DNA from: DATAZK01 sp963731205
Lineage (GTDB): Bacteria > Actinomycetota > Actinomycetes > Frankiales > Frankiaceae
Direction: 5' to 3'
Length of the DNA stretch: 64,000 nt
NCBI GenBank assembly: GCA_963731205.1
Contig: CAVSUJ010000002.1
Location: 558,001 to 622,000, forward strand
Under the pieces are notes generated by a model. That model searched no databases. It was not told the DNA's origin and saw nothing but the letters and a program-made list of their open reading frames with translations. Shown here in pieces: positions 26,391-34,344 of this stretch. The stretch's first letter is position 1. Each line of letters opens with the position of its first letter. The position numbers and the translations under genes are program-made.

Positions 26391-27914
26391 ATGGCCGCGA
26401 CCGCGGTGGTATCCCCTTCCGACACCGGGGCGCTGAGGGAACGCGCGCTCGTCCCGACGCTGATCCTGGTCGGCCTCGTAGTGGCGGTGATGAGCAGCCT
26501 CGGTGCGCCGCTCATCCCCACGATCTCAGCCGCGAGTCATGTCTCGCTGAGCGCCGGCGAGTGGCTGCTGACGATCACGTTGCTCACCGGAGCGCTCGCG
26601 ACCCCGATCATGGGCCGGCTCGCGGACGGTCCGCATCAGCGCCGCGTGATCCTCGTGGCGCTCGCCATCGTGCTCGTCGGCCTGGTGCTGGCCGCCACGT
26701 CGAGCTCCTTCCCGGTGCTCGTGGCCGCCCGCGGCTTGCAGGGCGTCGGCGTCGGCCTGATGCCGGTGACCATGGCGGTCGCGCGCCGGCAATTGGGGAC
26801 GGAGAAGGCGGCCAAGACCATCGCGATGCTGTCGGTCACGGCTGCCGTCGGCGTCGGGCTCGGTTACCCGATCACCGGCCTGCTCGCCGAACTCTCGGAC
26901 TACCACGCCTCCTTCTGGTTCGGGGCCGTGGTGGTCATCGCGGGCCTCGTGCTCTCCGCAATCGTGCTGCCGCGTAGCTCGGCCAACATGACCTCCCGCC
27001 GCTTCGACACCGTCGGCGCCGCCCTGCTCTGCCTGGCCCTCGCCATCTTCATCGTCGTGCTCAGCGAGGCCGAAGATTGGGGCTGGCTCTCCGCGCGGGT
27101 GCTGATCCTGCTGGCCGTCTCCGTGGTGCTCGCCGCCGGCTGGGCGCGCTACGAGCTGCGCCGCCGCGATCCCCTCGTCGACCTACGGCAGGCGCGCAAC
27201 CGGATGGTGCTGACCGCCGACATCGCGGGTCTCATCATCTCCCTGACGATGTACCTGTTCCTGCCGATCGTCGTCGAGTTCGTCCAGGTGCCGAGCAGCA
27301 ACGGCTTCGGCTTCGGCGCGTCTGTCCTCGTCTCCGGCTTCGTCCTGGTGCCGCTCTCGATCGGCACCCTCGGTGCCAGCCGGCTGGCGCCCTACTTCGA
27401 GCGGCGCTACGGCAGGCGCATCATGATCCCGCTCGGAGCCGTGCTTTTCGCGATCTCCATGGGGGTCTTCGCCATCGAGCACAGCGGGCTCTGGGAAGCA
27501 TTCCTGGTGATGGGGATCGCCGGAATCGGTATCGGTTTCACCTTCGCGGCCATGCCCGGCTTCATCGTGAAGGCCGTGGATGCCAAGGACACCGGCAGTG
27601 CGATGGGTTTTTACCAGGTGCTGCGCAGCATCGGCCTCGCCATCGGCAGCGCCGTCAGCGGCGTCATCCTGGCCGCGTACACCCACGCGCACCACGACTT
27701 CCCGGGGGTCGGCGGCTTCCGGATGGCCCTGCTGCTCGGCGCGGTGCTCTGCCTCGTGACGGCGGTGCTCTGCTACTTCCTGCCCGGCCGCTCGCTGAGC
27801 AACGAGGCCCATCCCGTCGACGCCGAAGAACTGGTGGCCATGGAGGAGAACGCCGAACTCGGCGGCTCCGGATTGATGCTCGCTGACGCGACGGGTGAGG
27901 GGCCGGCGCGATGA
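26391..27914 (+). CDS. MFS transporter, drug-efflux type
   Basis: A 507-residue major facilitator with many hydrophobic helices, probably 14. It contains the loop 2-3 motif GRLADGPHQRRVILVALAI and helix-5-type motif GVGLGYPITGLLAEL, typical of drug:H+ antiporters. GGAG lies 8 nt before the ATG. Its stop overlaps the start of a TetR gene (ATGA), a classic regulated efflux arrangement. The substrate cannot be inferred. A 9-bp inverted repeat covers the promoter. Confidence 0.88.
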   Translation: MAATAVVSPSDTGALRERALVPTLILVGLVVAVMSSLGAPLIPTISAASHVSLSAGEWLLTITLLTGALATPIMGRLADGPHQRRVILVALAIVLVGLVLAATSSSFPVLVAARGLQGVGVGLMPVTMAVARRQLGTEKAAKTIAMLSVTAAVGVGLGYPITGLLAELSDYHASFWFGAVVVIAGLVLSAIVLPRSSANMTSRRFDTVGAALLCLALAIFIVVLSEAEDWGWLSARVLILLAVSVVLAAGWARYELRRRDPLVDLRQARNRMVLTADIAGLIISLTMYLFLPIVVEFVQVPSSNGFGFGASVLVSGFVLVPLSIGTLGASRLAPYFERRYGRRIMIPLGAVLFAISMGVFAIEHSGLWEAFLVMGIAGIGIGFTFAAMPGFIVKAVDAKDTGSAMGFYQVLRSIGLAIGSAVSGVILAAYTHAHHDFPGVGGFRMALLLGAVLCLVTAVLCYFLPGRSLSNEAHPVDAEELVAMEENAELGGSGLMLADATGEGPAR

Positions 27915-28489
27915 CGGCGCCTGCGGGTCCCGTGCGTACCACCCGCACCCGCAACGCCGCCGCCAGCCGGGAGGCTTTGCTCGCTGCCGCGCGAACCCTC
28001 TTCAGCGAGCGCGGCTTCGAGCACACCACCGTGCGCGAGATCGGAGAGGAGGCGGGCGTCGACCCGGCGCTGATCGCCCGCTACTTCGGCAGCAAGGTCA
28101 ACCTCTACCTGGCGACGGTCACGGCAGAAGACGCCGACTCCGGACGCCCGGACGACCTCGAACATCCGGCGCAGCTCGTCGACTGGTTCGTCGCACGCGT
28201 CGAAGCGCGGGGGCCCGGATCGGTCATGCAGGCGCTGGTGCGCTCCGACTCCGCCCCCGAGATCCGGGAGGCCGCACGCGGCCATCTGACGCGCCGCCTC
28301 GTCGATCCTTTGCACGGCATGCTCGAGCGACGCGGAGTGCCGGACGCCCGCGTGCGCGCCGAGGTCGTGGTCTCCGCCCTGGTCGGGATCCTGCTTGCGC
28401 GCTCGCTCGGATCGTTCGAATCATTGCCGAACCTGACCCGCCGCGAGCTCGTCGAGCTCCTGACGGCGATGCTTCCCGACCTCAGCTGA
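27911..28489 (+). CDS. TetR-family repressor of the MFS gene
   Basis: A 192-residue TetR regulator with an N-terminal helix-turn-helix (FEHTTVREIGEEAGVDPALI, ARYFGSKVNLY) and a C-terminal ligand-binding helical domain. It is translationally coupled to the MFS gene, so repression of the upstream promoter would also control the repressor itself. The last 8 bp overlap the end of the convergent antiporter gene. Confidence 0.88.
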   Translation: MTAPAGPVRTTRTRNAAASREALLAAARTLFSERGFEHTTVREIGEEAGVDPALIARYFGSKVNLYLATVTAEDADSGRPDDLEHPAQLVDWFVARVEARGPGSVMQALVRSDSAPEIREAARGHLTRRLVDPLHGMLERRGVPDARVRAEVVVSALVGILLARSLGSFESLPNLTRRELVELLTAMLPDLS

Positions 28490-29960
28490 TCTCCGGGCCC
28501 TCTGCCTGCCCGCGTTCGAAGTCGCGCCGAAGCTGCTGCGAATGCTCAGGATCAGCGAACACGACCACCTCGTCCCCGGCGCGCAGCCGGGTCCCTTCGT
28601 GCACGCGTACCAGGTGCCCGTCGCGCACGACCGAGCTCACCCACACCTCGCCCGGCAGCTCCCCCGCGGCACAACCGATCGCCCTCGCTCCTGGAGCCAC
28701 GACGAAGCGGTGCACGCCTTCGGGCTCGTGGCGCAGCCGCACCCCGAGCGTCCACGGTTCGAGCTCGGAACTGCGCATCGGCAGCCGTAGCACTCCTGCC
28801 AGGAAGGGCACCAGGCTGCCCTGCACCACGACGGAAAAGACCACGACCACGACGACAATTCCGTAGAGCCGGGTCGCGCCGGCGATGTGCGCCGACAGCA
28901 GCGAGACCCCGAGCAGGATCGGGACGGCGCCCTTCAGCCCGGCGAGCACGACGAAGCTCAGCTCATTTCGCGCGAGCCGGGCCGGGAGCAAGCAAAGTCC
29001 CACCAGCACCGGGCGAATGAGCACCGCGAGCGCGACGCCGAGAACGAGACCGGGCACCCAGACGTTGGCCCGCGAGAGCACCGAGAGGTCCACTGTCAGA
29101 CCCAGCGCGACGAAGGCGACGATCTCGCCGAGGCTCGCCAGCGCCGAATGGAAGCGTTCGATCTCGCGCTTGAAGGGAGCCTTGCGGTCGCCGATCAGGA
29201 TGCCCGCGACGAACACTGCGAGAAACCCCGAGCCGCGGGCGAGCGTCGCCACCGCGAAAAGCCCGAGCACGCAGACCAATGTGCGTAGCGGATACAGGCC
29301 TTCACTCGGCAGCGGGACCTTGCGCATGAACGCGAGCAGCGCCCATCCCCCGGCCACCCCGATGACGCCGCCGACGCCCATCTGCAACACGAACTCGCCG
29401 ACGACGTGCAGCGCCGCGCCCCCGCTCAGGCTGCCCGCCGAGATGAGGCTCGCCATGAGCGCGATGCCGACCGGATCGTTGGCCCCTGACTCGCCCTCGA
29501 GAATCGTCCCCGCCCGGCCGGCGATCTCCCGCCTGCCCAGCACCGAGAACACCACCGCGGGATCGGTCGGTGCCACAGCCGTCGCCAGCAGCATTGCGGC
29601 GTACCAGGACAGGTCGAATGCGTAGCGCGCCAGCACGGCCCCACCGGCAACGGTCAGGAACGTGCCGAGCACGCCGACCACGGCAATCGGCGATGCCGAG
29701 GCGCTGAACCGACGCCAGCCGATGTGCATGCCGCCGTCGAAGAGGATCACCAGCAGCGCCAGCGTGACGAGCCGCTCGACGGTCTTTTCCGACGGGGCGT
29801 GCAGGCTCGGGATGGCTTTCACCGCGATCGCCGAGGCCACCAGCAGCAAGGCCGCCGCCGGCACCTTCAATCGCTCGGTGAGGCGGTGTGAGAGCACCGC
29901 CGCGATCCCGACCGCAGCGAAGACCAGCACCGCCAGAGCGAACGGCTGGGTGTCGGTCAC
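28482..29960 (-). CDS. Potassium/proton antiporter, CPA1/NhaP2 type
   Basis: A 492-residue antiporter: an N-terminal membrane domain with about 12-13 helices containing the ion-site region ATAVAPTDPAVVFSVLGRRE and EGESGANDPVGIALM, followed by a cytosolic TrkA-C/RCK-C domain (LPGEVWVSSVVRDGHLVRVH, GDEVVVFADPEHSQQL). NhaP2-type proteins exchange K+ or Na+ for protons and are gated by nucleotides through the C-terminal domain. It appears monocistronic. Confidence 0.9.
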   Translation of the reverse strand: MTDTQPFALAVLVFAAVGIAAVLSHRLTERLKVPAAALLLVASAIAVKAIPSLHAPSEKTVERLVTLALLVILFDGGMHIGWRRFSASASPIAVVGVLGTFLTVAGGAVLARYAFDLSWYAAMLLATAVAPTDPAVVFSVLGRREIAGRAGTILEGESGANDPVGIALMASLISAGSLSGGAALHVVGEFVLQMGVGGVIGVAGGWALLAFMRKVPLPSEGLYPLRTLVCVLGLFAVATLARGSGFLAVFVAGILIGDRKAPFKREIERFHSALASLGEIVAFVALGLTVDLSVLSRANVWVPGLVLGVALAVLIRPVLVGLCLLPARLARNELSFVVLAGLKGAVPILLGVSLLSAHIAGATRLYGIVVVVVVFSVVVQGSLVPFLAGVLRLPMRSSELEPWTLGVRLRHEPEGVHRFVVAPGARAIGCAAGELPGEVWVSSVVRDGHLVRVHEGTRLRAGDEVVVFADPEHSQQLRRDFERGQAEGPEIS

Positions 29961-30083
29961 GGTGCGGCTCTCCTGGGCGTAGGTAGGAAACGGGGCATGG
30001 CGGCACTACTGCCGACCAGACTTCCCGGCGCACCAATGGCCAGAGTAGCCGCCGCCCGGAATTCGACGGTCTACTTTTGAGGC

Positions 30084-30311
30084 ATGTGCCGAAGCATCAA
30101 GACGCTGCGTCCGCCCTACGTCGAGGCCCCCACCGAGGAGGAGATGGCCGCTGCTGCCCTGCAATACGTGCGAAAAATCAGCGGGATGCGGGCGCCGGCG
30201 AAAGCCAACGTGGAGGCGTTCAACAACGCCGTGGACGCCGTCGCCGAAGCCACCCGTGAGCTGCTCGGATCGCTGGAGATCCGGCGCCGTCCGGTCGCCG
30301 TCGCCGACTGA
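30084..30311 (+). CDS. DUF2277 family protein
   Basis: A 75-residue protein with the conserved start MCRSIKTLRPPYVEAPTEEE and helical EMAAAALQYVRKISGMRAP, diagnostic of DUF2277, a small family without known function. TACTTT (30072-30077) lies 6 nt before the ATG, fitting a leaderless transcript. Confidence 0.9.
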   Translation: MCRSIKTLRPPYVEAPTEEEMAAAALQYVRKISGMRAPAKANVEAFNNAVDAVAEATRELLGSLEIRRRPVAVAD

Positions 30312-30402
30312 CGTGACCGAGCCGGCGTGACGAGCCGGCTCGTCGGCAAGCCGGCCACGAAGCAGTCAACCCACCGAAAATCAGCTGGAAGCGCTAGGGG
30401 AT

Positions 30403-31299
30403 TCAGGCCTGCGCCGGGCCGGCTGTGTGCGCGGCTATCGCCGTCAACACCGCGGGCCAGAGCTCCCGGGGCAGATCGTGTCCCATCCCCTCGAAGCCGA
30501 TGAAACGCGCATGCGGGATGGTTCGCGCGAGAGCCAATCCGCCGCTGCAATCGACCACGGGATCGTTCAATCCGTGGATCACCAGTGTCGGGGTCTGCAG
30601 CCCCCGCAGTTGGGCGGTGCGGTCGACCTGCGTCGCGACGGCAGCGAGCTGGCGTCGCTGGCCGGCCGGGTCGTGCGCGCGCTCATAGCTGCGGGTGGCC
30701 AGCTCGCGGATCAGCGGCTCCTCGAACGGATAGCCGGGTGAGCCGATCACCCGGAACGTGTTGACCGAGCCTTCGATCGCCGCGGCCCGGCCGTCCGCCC
30801 GGCGCCGGAGCGCGGTCATCAGCACCCGCTTGCTCGTGCGTCCAACCCGCCGCGAGCCCGTCGAGGTCATCAGCAGTGTCAGCGTGCGCAAGCGCTCAGG
30901 AGCGCGCAGCGCGACCGTCTGCGCGATGAATCCACCCATCGACACCCCGACCAGATGCACCCGGCCGAGGTCCAGCGCGTCGATCAGGCCGATGGTGTCC
31001 TGAGCCATGTCGTCGAGCCCGTACGGCGCCCGGCGGCGAGCCACGATGTCGCGCAGGCCGGGGGCCGCCAGCTGGTCGAGGTGCGTACTCAATCCCATGT
31101 CGCGGTTGTCGAACCGCACCACGAAATGCCCAGCAGCCGCGAGCTGAGCGCAGAGCTCGTCGGGCCACATCAGCATCTGGGTGCCGAGGCCGGCGATGAG
31201 GACGATCGCAGGTGCGCCGCGCTCGCCGAAAGTCTCATACGCCAGCTCGATCCCATTGGCGCGTACCCGCGAGACGGCGGCTTCCTGATCCGGTGACAT
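30403..31299 (-). CDS. Alpha/beta hydrolase
   Basis: A 298-residue alpha/beta hydrolase with the oxyanion strand IVLIAGLGTQM, VVRFDNRDMGLS, the nucleophile elbow GVSMGG (Ser about 124), an acidic residue in HGLNDPVVDCSGG and the catalytic His in GMGHDLPRELW. The last part resembles carboxylesterases and lactonases of the TAP/EstB type. It starts 4 bp after the MerR gene stop, so the two form an operon and the regulator may respond to the hydrolase substrate. Confidence 0.88.
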   Translation of the reverse strand: MSPDQEAAVSRVRANGIELAYETFGERGAPAIVLIAGLGTQMLMWPDELCAQLAAAGHFVVRFDNRDMGLSTHLDQLAAPGLRDIVARRRAPYGLDDMAQDTIGLIDALDLGRVHLVGVSMGGFIAQTVALRAPERLRTLTLLMTSTGSRRVGRTSKRVLMTALRRRADGRAAAIEGSVNTFRVIGSPGYPFEEPLIRELATRSYERAHDPAGQRRQLAAVATQVDRTAQLRGLQTPTLVIHGLNDPVVDCSGGLALARTIPHARFIGFEGMGHDLPRELWPAVLTAIAAHTAGPAQA

Positions 31300-31303
31300 C
31301 CGT

Positions 31304-32116
31304 TCAGTTTGCCGCTACGCGAAAGATCGGCCAGCCGATCTCGGTACGCCATTCGCTCGGCTCATCCGTGTCACGCGGACCGATCAGGTACGTCTCGTGG
31401 ATCGGACCGTCGACCGCCAGCGCATGCTCGACGACCCAGGCTCCGAGCCTGCCGTAGGTGACGTCGAGGTCGTCGTGAGGGCCGCGATGGACGGTGACGG
31501 CGAGCTCCAGCGCGGGAAGCTCGACCACCTCGATCCGCCCTGACGCCCGCGGCTCGCGCACCGGGTGGAAGACCGTCATCTCGCCGCGGCCCTCGGTGAA
31601 GAGCTCGTTCGCGTAGCACCCTCCCGGCGGCCCGGTGCGTTCCGCCGCCGGAAACGCCGAATCGAGCGCCGCCATCGCCGCGTCATACCAAGGCAAGACG
31701 TCCACGCTCTCGACCACGTCGCGGACGGCGACCACGGTCTGAACGGGCTCCGCACGCAACTGCACCTGGAACTGTTCGAGATCCGGCCGCAATAGTTGCT
31801 GCAGCGAGGCGACGGCAGCCCGGGTGCGGTCGAGCTGGTCCTCGAGGCGCTGGAGATGGCCGGCGATGAGATCGGCGCGGCGCCCCGCGTCGTCGGTGGC
31901 GATGATCGCCTTCACCTCTGCAAGCGGGACCTCGAGCTCGCGTAACCGATGGATCACCTGCGCCGAGGGGATCTGGCGGCTGTCGTAGTAGCGGTAGCCG
32001 GAGAACTCGTCCACGGCGGCCGGCTCGAGCAAGCCGGCCTCGTGATAGCGCCGCAGCGTCCGAACGCTCAGGTGGGTCAGCGTCGCGAATTCGCCGATGG
32101 TCAGTCCCGCCCGCAT
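31304..32116 (-). CDS. MerR-family regulator with GyrI-like effector domain
   Basis: A 270-residue regulator. The N-terminal winged helix (TIGEFATLTHLSVRTLRRYH, then FSGYRYYDSRQIPSAQVIHR) is MerR-type, followed by a dimerisation coiled coil (LIAGHLQRLEDQLDRTRAAV) and a GyrI/BmrR-like ligand-binding domain from about residue 125 (VVAVRDVVESVDVLPWY ... YLIGPRDTDEPSEWRTEIGW). Such proteins activate promoters with 19-20-bp spacers upon binding hydrophobic drugs. The ATG at 32116 is preferred because the predicted transcript starts there; a GTG at 32131 lies inside the promoter. Confidence 0.88.
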   Translation of the reverse strand: MRAGLTIGEFATLTHLSVRTLRRYHEAGLLEPAAVDEFSGYRYYDSRQIPSAQVIHRLRELEVPLAEVKAIIATDDAGRRADLIAGHLQRLEDQLDRTRAAVASLQQLLRPDLEQFQVQLRAEPVQTVVAVRDVVESVDVLPWYDAAMAALDSAFPAAERTGPPGGCYANELFTEGRGEMTVFHPVREPRASGRIEVVELPALELAVTVHRGPHDDLDVTYGRLGAWVVEHALAVDGPIHETYLIGPRDTDEPSEWRTEIGWPIFRVAAN

Positions 32117-32122
32117 CCGGCC

Positions 32123-32188
32123 ACTGTGCACCCTCCCCTAGCGAGAGGGTCAACCGCTTGACTCTCCCGCAGGGGGAGACCCGACGGT
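32123..32188. promoter_or_regulatory. Back-to-back MerR-type promoters with dyad operators
   Basis: Leftward: -35 TTGACC (32153-32148), 19-bp spacer containing the dyad ACCCTC/GAGGGT, -10 CACAGT (32128-32123), start predicted at 32116. Rightward: -35 TTGACT (32158-32163), 19-bp spacer containing the dyad TCTCCC/GGGAGA, -10 GACGGT (32183-32188), start predicted at 32195. The two -35 boxes are 4 bp apart. Overlong 19-bp spacers around dyads are the hallmark of MerR-controlled promoters, and both transcripts would be leaderless. Confidence 0.75.
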
Positions 32189-32194
32189 CAACTC

Positions 32195-32560
32195 ATGACA
32201 ACGAACTGGAGCAGCGGGACCTCGATCCCGGCCACCCAACTGCCGGACGCCATCACCGCCTACCTGCGCGCCCACCAGGCGCGTGACCTCGATGCGGCGA
32301 TGCCGCACTACGCAGCGGACGCCACGGTGACCGACGAGGGTCACACCTACTCGGGGCCGGCGGCAATCCGGCAATGGCTGGCGACCTCGGCCAGCGAATA
32401 CACGTACACGATCGAGCTCACCGCGGCCCGCGAGATCGATGACAGCCACTACGTCGCGACGCACCATCTGGAAGGCGACTTCCCGGGCGGCGTCGCCGAT
32501 CTGCACTACAAATTCGCCATGCGCAACGGGCTGATCCAGGACCTGATCATCGAGCCGTAG
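32195..32560 (+). CDS. SnoaL-like/NTF2-fold protein
   Basis: A 121-residue SnoaL-like protein: helix LPDAITAYLRAHQARDLDAA, then MPHYAADATVTDEGHTYSGP with IRQWLATSASEY and a beta-sheet half. The NTF2 fold serves ketosteroid isomerase-like enzymes, cyclases and small binding proteins, so the reaction is undefined. It is divergent from the MerR gene and has its own MerR-type promoter, so it is likely part of that regulon. Confidence 0.85.
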   Translation: MTTNWSSGTSIPATQLPDAITAYLRAHQARDLDAAMPHYAADATVTDEGHTYSGPAAIRQWLATSASEYTYTIELTAAREIDDSHYVATHHLEGDFPGGVADLHYKFAMRNGLIQDLIIEP

Positions 32561-33089
32561 GCGGCGCGGCCAGCCCGGCACGCGCCAGCGCTTCGGCCAA
32601 TGCGAGGCTCTGCGGTCCGGAGTCCGGACACGTCAGCCGGACGGTGACCCACCGGTCGTTGTTGGCCGTCCCGAAAGTCAGCGTGCCGGGGATCCAGTCG
32701 GCCTCTATCCCGATGCCGAAAATCGCTATCGGTGCGAGGTCTTCGCCGGGCCCGACGGCGGCGTTCTGCCCGCTCTCGTCCACCCAGCGTTGAAAGTCCT
32801 TGAACGGCTGCGGATTGGTGCTGAGGGTGACGGTGGCGGCGCTGCAGGCATCAGCCTTCGCTGCCACCGTCCGGTAGGAACACGTCGAGAATCCTTCGGT
32901 GACATCGGCCTGGGCGGTGACGGCGCCGGTCGCGCCTCCCCGCACGAAGGCGGCGCGCATCGAACTCGCGCAGGCCAGCGACGGGAGCGGTGACGCGGTC
33001 GGCTGCGCCTGGGATTTCGGCGGTCCGGCGGACGAGCAACTGGTGAGGAGGCCCGCGACCGTGAGGCCTGAGAGCAGGGCCGGGCGCAT
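32547..33089 (-). CDS. DUF3558-like lipoprotein
   Basis: A 180-residue lipoprotein: signal MRPALLSGLTVAGLLTSC with lipobox LLTSC, Ser/Pro/Gln linker, then a domain with several cysteines (SLACASSMRAAF, GFSTCSYRT, VRLTCPDSG). The Cys pattern and an AxFG-like end loosely resemble DUF3558-type actinobacterial lipoproteins; this is a weak resemblance only. ATG 33089 is chosen over an upstream TTG at 33110. Its stop overlaps the SnoaL gene end by 14 bp. Confidence 0.6.
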   Translation of the reverse strand: MRPALLSGLTVAGLLTSCSSAGPPKSQAQPTASPLPSLACASSMRAAFVRGGATGAVTAQADVTEGFSTCSYRTVAAKADACSAATVTLSTNPQPFKDFQRWVDESGQNAAVGPGEDLAPIAIFGIGIEADWIPGTLTFGTANNDRWVTVRLTCPDSGPQSLALAEALARAGLAAPPTAR

Positions 33090-33138
33090 GGCCTGACTCT
33101 TGCCCGGCAATGCCTCGGATCACGCGCCCGAGGGCGGA

Positions 33139-33603
33139 TCAGTGTTCGTTCTTGATCACGAAGTACGAGCCGCGGATGGTCCCGGCCAGCTTCGACTTCT
33201 GCCTCGCGAACTTGAATTTCGAGGCGAGCTCCTCAGGGACTTCCATCCCATCGGAGAGCTTGAACCCGACAGCCCGCTTGCCCCCGTCGTCGAGGGCGTA
33301 CATCACGTTGATCGACAAGCCGCTCTCGTAGAAGACATAGGCCATCCGGATGTTCTCGACCTGAAACTGCGTCGCTTCCAGCGGCGGAGACTCGATGACG
33401 AGATCACGCTCATCCTTGAGGATTCCGTGCACCCAGTCGATGGTCGCGCTGGCTTCGCCTGCGGGTTCCACCACGAACACGTGGTCGTACTTGTTCTTGA
33501 AATAGCGGGCCTCATTCGCCCGCAGCCCCGCGAGCGCAGACGCGACGGGCGACGATTGCACTCCAACGGTCGAGACGTCTTGGAAATCCACCGTGTAGGC
33601 CAT
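33139..33603 (-). CDS. Hypothetical protein, about 154 residues
   Basis: I do not recognise this protein. It starts MAYTVDFQDVSTVGVQSSPV with GAGGG about 8 nt before the ATG. It is soluble, alternates charged helices (ALAGLRANEARYFKNKYDHV) with beta strands (RMAYVFYESGLSINVMYALD), and ends in a basic segment. No signal peptide or membrane helix is seen. The open frame continues to 33912 with Arg-rich sequence that does not look coding. It lies in a minus-strand set with the DUF4331 cluster, 119 bp after the small membrane protein. Confidence 0.6.
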   Translation of the reverse strand: MAYTVDFQDVSTVGVQSSPVASALAGLRANEARYFKNKYDHVFVVEPAGEASATIDWVHGILKDERDLVIESPPLEATQFQVENIRMAYVFYESGLSINVMYALDDGGKRAVGFKLSDGMEVPEELASKFKFARQKSKLAGTIRGSYFVIKNEH

Positions 33604-33722
33604 ATGCGGTCCCTCGGCTGACAGGTGACGCGGAAGACGAGATTGCAGGTCAGAAGCGCGTTGAAAGTAACACGGCCCGTCCGGGGCCAGTCCGGAGCGC
33701 GCTGCGCGCCGTGCGCTAGGCG

Positions 33723-33914
33723 TCAGTGCCGGCGTCGAAGACCCGTCAGGACCACCGCGGTGAAGAGCAGCAATCCGAGGGCAGGCGTCACGGCGAGAGC
33801 AAAGAGACCGCCGGCGATCGTCGGTCCGCTGGAGGTGCCCGCACCGGCCACCACGGCGAGCAGCGCCAGCGTCCAGACGCTCACCAACACGCCGGTCGCC
33901 CGCTGCGTCCACAT
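33723..33914 (-). CDS. Small two-helix membrane protein
   Basis: A 63-residue peptide with two hydrophobic helices (VLVSVWTLALLAVVAGA and LFALAVTPALGLLLFTAVVL) separated by a short Gly/Ser/Thr turn and ending in LRRRH. The ATG at 33914 has a G-rich stretch 5 nt upstream; an ATG at 33956 overlapping the upstream stop by 8 bp is a credible alternative that would add 14 residues. Its role is unknown, but it is adjacent to and co-oriented with the next gene. Confidence 0.55.
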   Translation of the reverse strand: MWTQRATGVLVSVWTLALLAVVAGAGTSSGPTIAGGLFALAVTPALGLLLFTAVVLTGLRRRH

Positions 33915-33948
33915 GGCGGCCCCCTGTGGACCCGGCTGGTGCACTACC

Positions 33949-34335
33949 TCACCCATCGACCGAGCCGCTCAGCTGGGCGTTTGAATTCTGGTGCTCCGAA
34001 GGACGGCCGGGGTATTCGTGGCCGGGCCAGTTGGCATACGTGACCGTCCCGCCTTGCACCTGTGCGGTGAGCGCAAGGGTGTCGTGATGACGCTCGTTGA
34101 GCTGATACGTCCCTTCGCGAACCTCAGGGAAGACAAGCGTGAAATCCACACCCGTCGAAGACGGCCGGCCGGTCACGGCGACATGCGGCGCAGGCGTGGT
34201 GAAGGCTTGGCCTACGGGCCTGATTTCGACCTCGATGCCCTTCATGTGCGAGGGCATCGAGACGACGAGGGCGCCGATGTCGCCACCGATGTCCAGGACG
34301 ACCGCACCCTGCCCGGCATGGGAGTTGTCTTCCAC
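33949..34335 (-). CDS. Conserved hypothetical protein linked to DUF4331
   Basis: A 128-residue soluble protein starting at GTG 34335, 9 bp after the DUF4331 stop. Its conserved-looking N-terminus is GQGAVVLDIGGDIGALVVSM, followed by IEVEIRPVG, HVAVTGRPSSTGVDFTLVFP and GTYQLNERHHDTLALTAQV, suggesting an all-beta fold. Actinobacteria carry proteins with this GQGAVVLDIGGDxGAL start, but I know of no tested function. The coupling to the DUF4331 gene suggests a joint role. Confidence 0.65.
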   Translation of the reverse strand: MEDNSHAGQGAVVLDIGGDIGALVVSMPSHMKGIEVEIRPVGQAFTTPAPHVAVTGRPSSTGVDFTLVFPEVREGTYQLNERHHDTLALTAQVQGGTVTYANWPGHEYPGRPSEHQNSNAQLSGSVDG

Positions 34336-34344
34336 GCCCCGGCC

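Noticed and set aside
24548..26521. 657-residue open frame on the minus strand opposite the phosphoesterase
   Set aside because: Low-complexity Arg/Gly/Val composition without any domain, exactly antisense to a well-supported Tat-secreted enzyme; a by-product of high GC content.
33604..33912. N-terminal extension of the 154-residue hypothetical protein
   Set aside because: Arg-rich, antisense-like composition; a better start with ribosome site is at 33603.
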